Positions 62,020 to 64,000 of a stretch of DNA of 64,000 nucleotides are shown piece by piece (the first letter of the stretch is position 1; each line of letters opens with the position of its first letter). The notes under the pieces were generated by a model. The model was not told the DNA's origin. It ran no database searches and saw only the letters and a program-made list of their open reading frames with translations. The DNA comes from Selenomonas bovis DSM 23594 (GTDB lineage: Bacteria; Bacillota; Negativicutes; Selenomonadales; Selenomonadaceae): positions 1 through 64,000 of the forward strand of contig NZ_KB908381.1 of NCBI RefSeq assembly GCF_000381005.1, read 5' to 3'. The translations under genes were made by a program, and so were the position numbers.

Positions 62020-62718
62020 TCAATTGTGGCGCGTCAGAATCGTAGAAAGATAATTGAGGGGCTCGCCCTTGTGCGCCGAAATATCTCTGATGATGCGCTC
62101 CTCCGGCAAACCGGCGCGACTCACCAGTACGGCCTGCTGGGAAAGGTCATGCGCCTCGAGGAGGGAGATCACCTCGTCTGCATTTTTATAAACCTTCATG
62201 AGCACGACGTTATCCGCAGTGGAAAGCGCGCGCTCAATCTTCTCTTTTGGCGCCGTCGCGGGGATGACAGCGAGTACATCATCTCCCTCGACGATAGGAT
62301 AGCCGACGCGGCTGCCGATGGCGGCGAAGGCGGGAACGCCAGGAATCGTCCGCACCTCGACATCTTCCTGCGCGAGCAAGCGATAGACATAGATGTACGT
62401 GCTATAAAACATGGGGTCACCCAGCGTGAGAAACGCGACATTCTTCCCCGCGCGCAGGAGAGAAAGAATCTCCGCCTTATTCGCCTCCCAGGCGGAATCA
62501 TCCTTCTCAAAGCCCTTGACCATCGGGAATACCTGATAAACGATCTCGATACCCGGCTTCAGATAGGGCCGTGCGATATGGAGCGCAACGCTGCCGTCCT
62601 TCTTCTCCGTCTTCGGAGCGATGAGCACATCGGCCTCCTTGATGGCATGAATCGCCTTGACCGTCAAAAGCTCCGGATCGCCAGGGCCGACACCAATCCC
62701 ATAAAATATACCGTCCAT
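62020..62718 (-). CDS. cbiL: Precorrin-2/cobalt-factor II C20-methyltransferase
   Basis: A 232-residue SAM-dependent methylase of corrin-ring synthesis. The N-terminus FYGIGVGPGDPELLTVKAI, the middle FLTLGDPMFYSTYIYV and PGVPAFAAIGSRVGYPI are typical of CbiL/CobI. First gene of a four-gene unit with the importer. No other cob/cbi gene is in the window. Anaerobes use the cobalt-early route, so the cobalt-factor II substrate is more likely. Confidence 0.94.
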   Translation of the reverse strand: MDGIFYGIGVGPGDPELLTVKAIHAIKEADVLIAPKTEKKDGSVALHIARPYLKPGIEIVYQVFPMVKGFEKDDSAWEANKAEILSLLRAGKNVAFLTLGDPMFYSTYIYVYRLLAQEDVEVRTIPGVPAFAAIGSRVGYPIVEGDDVLAVIPATAPKEKIERALSTADNVVLMKVYKNADEVISLLEAHDLSQQAVLVSRAGLPEERIIRDISAHKGEPLNYLSTILTRHN

Positions 62719-62776
62719 GCAGAACCTCCTGTGCCTTGCAGTTCAGTGATAACTTTCATGCATTATTGACATTCTT

Positions 62777-62805
62777 ATCTTACAACGTAATATTTCCAGT
62801 GTCAA
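62777..62805 (-). promoter_or_regulatory. cbiL-importer promoter
   Basis: Consensus TTGACA and TAAGAT with a 17-base spacer on the minus strand. ATTGACA...TGTCAAT is repeated as an inverted pair around the -10 region (62764-62806). The gap before mutS2 is too short for a cobalamin riboswitch. Confidence 0.75.
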
Positions 62806-62828
62806 TCGAGCATCCCCTGCGCACCACT

Positions 62829-64000
62829 TTACTTCAAGAAAACGACCGTAGCGCCCGAACCGCCCTCATCCAGGTCGGCAAAAGCAAAGTGATCCACACT
62901 CCTATGACGCTTGAGATATTCGTGAATCCCCTTGCGCAGCGCGCCTGTCCCCTTGCCATGAATCACCAGGATCTGCGTCAGGCCCGCCATCTGTGCATCG
63001 TCAATGAATTTTCCGACCACGACTTCCGCCTCATTGACCATAAGACCGCGAATATCGATTTCCCTGCTGACATGCGCGGTCTTTCTCAGGAAACCGCCCG
63101 TCGCATTGCTCTTGGCCGACTTTTCTTTCTCCGCGTGGCTCAGGAAACGGCAGCTTGCTGCTTTTTGCGTCGTGCGCAGGCTGCCGAGCTGGACGGTCAC
63201 ATCCCTGCCGGAGATTTCGACGACCGTCCCCTTCTGGTCAAGTTTTGGCAGATAGACGATATCGCCGACCATGAGCTTTTTCGCGTCAACCTTTTGGCCG
63301 AGATGCTTCTGCCCCATGATGCCGGGGCGCGCTGCGCTGGACGCTTCCTCCAAGCGCTTGCGCGCTTCCTGGATAGCCTGCTGACGCGCATGGATGCCCT
63401 GGTCGTCATATTGCTTTTTCAGAGAGTCAATGATATCCTCCGCCTCGCGCCGCGTGCGCCGCACGAGAGCTGCACTCTGCTCCCGCGCCTTGCGAATGAG
63501 CTCTCCCTTTCGTTTCGAAAGGTCTTCTTTAGCCGCCTCGACCTTTTGCTCGAGACGCGTCACGCGTTGCTGCCGTTCCGCAAGCTCCGCGTTATGCTGC
63601 TCGTAGACGAGTTTCTCCCGCTCCAGTTCGTTGACGACATGCTCGAACTGCGCATGATCCTCTTTCACAAGCTGCTGCGCGCGCAGGATAATCGCCTCCG
63701 ACAGCCCCAGTCGCCGACTGATGGCAAAGGCGTTGCTTGCGCCGGGAATGCCGATGAGCAGACGATACGTAGGACGCAGGCTCTTGACGTCAAACTCCAC
63801 GCAGGCATTCTCGATCCCCTCGCGCGTATAGGCGAACGTCTTGAGCTCGGAATAATGCGTGGTGGCCACCGTCGCTGCCTTGACGGCAAGCAGCCGCTCC
63901 AAGATTGCCATCGCGAGGGCAGCGCCCTCCTCCGGATCCGTACCCGCGCCAAGCTCATCGACCAGCACGAGATCGTCCGCTTCCACCTTGCTGAGAATGT
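62829..64000 (-). CDS. mutS2: Endonuclease MutS2, C-terminal part (5' end outside the window)
   Basis: About 390 residues of the 3' part of mutS2; the frame is open to the window end (ILSKVEADD). It has the Walker B region LVLVDELGAGTDPEEG and ATTHYSELK of the MutS ATPase, a coiled-coil/KOW-like region, and the C-terminal Smr nuclease domain with EIDIRGLMVNEAE and LVIHGKGTGALRKGI. MutS2 suppresses recombination and rescues collided ribosomes. Confidence 0.96.
   Translation of the reverse strand, partial: ILSKVEADDLVLVDELGAGTDPEEGAALAMAILERLLAVKAATVATTHYSELKTFAYTREGIENACVEFDVKSLRPTYRLLIGIPGASNAFAISRRLGLSEAIILRAQQLVKEDHAQFEHVVNELEREKLVYEQHNAELAERQQRVTRLEQKVEAAKEDLSKRKGELIRKAREQSAALVRRTRREAEDIIDSLKKQYDDQGIHARQQAIQEARKRLEEASSAARPGIMGQKHLGQKVDAKKLMVGDIVYLPKLDQKGTVVEISGRDVTVQLGSLRTTQKAASCRFLSHAEKEKSAKSNATGGFLRKTAHVSREIDIRGLMVNEAEVVVGKFIDDAQMAGLTQILVIHGKGTGALRKGIHEYLKRHRSVDHFAFADLDEGGSGATVVFLK

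Noticed and set aside
62719-62828. Cobalamin riboswitch before cbiL
   Set aside because: Only 110 bases, half of them upstream of the start site; no B12-box-like sequence.
1-64000. CRISPR array, tRNA or rRNA genes, transposase genes
   Set aside because: No regularly spaced repeats, no cloverleaf or rRNA sequence and no transposase were recognised on either strand by eye; tRNAscan or CRISPR finders were not run.

Overview
The window looks like chromosomal DNA of a member of the Negativicutes, most likely Selenomonadaceae (Selenomonas/Mitsuokella/Centipeda-like). PolC-type DNA polymerase III, AddAB, PcrA, MutS2, a T-box riboswitch and the gene orders ispE-regulator-glmU-prs and polA-mutM-coaE are Firmicute traits. 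A lipid A-type phosphoethanolamine transferase implies an outer membrane, that is, a diderm Firmicute. Rubredoxin plus a flavodiiron protein fit an anaerobe. The taxonomic placement is inference.

Layout. (1) 1-2640 is the integrase-proximal end of a phage-like integrated element. It carries a two-TM SLATT/DUF4231 protein, a small phage protein on the opposite strand, a ThsB-like TIR protein and a tyrosine integrase. Behind the integrase are direct repeats spaced one helical turn apart, and then the 3' end of rpsI, the likely target region. (2) 2645-8622, minus strand: rpsI-rplM, a Crp/Fnr regulator, and the unit ispE-gntR-glmU-prs. (3) 8757-13259: a P-type ATPase homologue that has lost its catalytic aspartate, a phosphoethanolamine transferase, and a flavodiiron protein with a short rubredoxin. 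(4) 13455-16284, plus strand: a helical-repeat protein, then a T-box riboswitch (specifier read as GCU, alanine) in front of an Lrp regulator and an aminotransferase. (5) 16284-47593, minus strand: uvrB, an AAA+ ATPase with a small partner, addBA, polC, polA-mutM-coaE-slt, an L,D-transpeptidase, a thioredoxin reductase-like protein, pcrA, CBS pyrophosphatase, smc-ftsY. This is largely a DNA replication and repair island. (6) 47619-55528, minus strand: LysR regulator, ilvB, leuCDB, ilvNC, i.e. most of branched-chain amino acid synthesis in several transcription units. (7) 55846-59167, plus strand: mutY and a soluble FIST-type chemoreceptor. (8) 59292-64000, minus strand: a BtuFCD/FecBCD-like importer with cbiL, and the 3' part of mutS2.

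The points most worth a second look are the SLATT + TIR pair in the mobile element, the catalytically dead P-type ATPase with its own promoter, a PolC with no proofreading exonuclease domain next to a Pol I that also lacks proofreading residues, a family of about 185-190 bp dispersed elements with inverted ends (one supplies the uvrB stop codon, another lies just upstream of ilvB), and the alanine T-box over an alaR-alaT-like pair.
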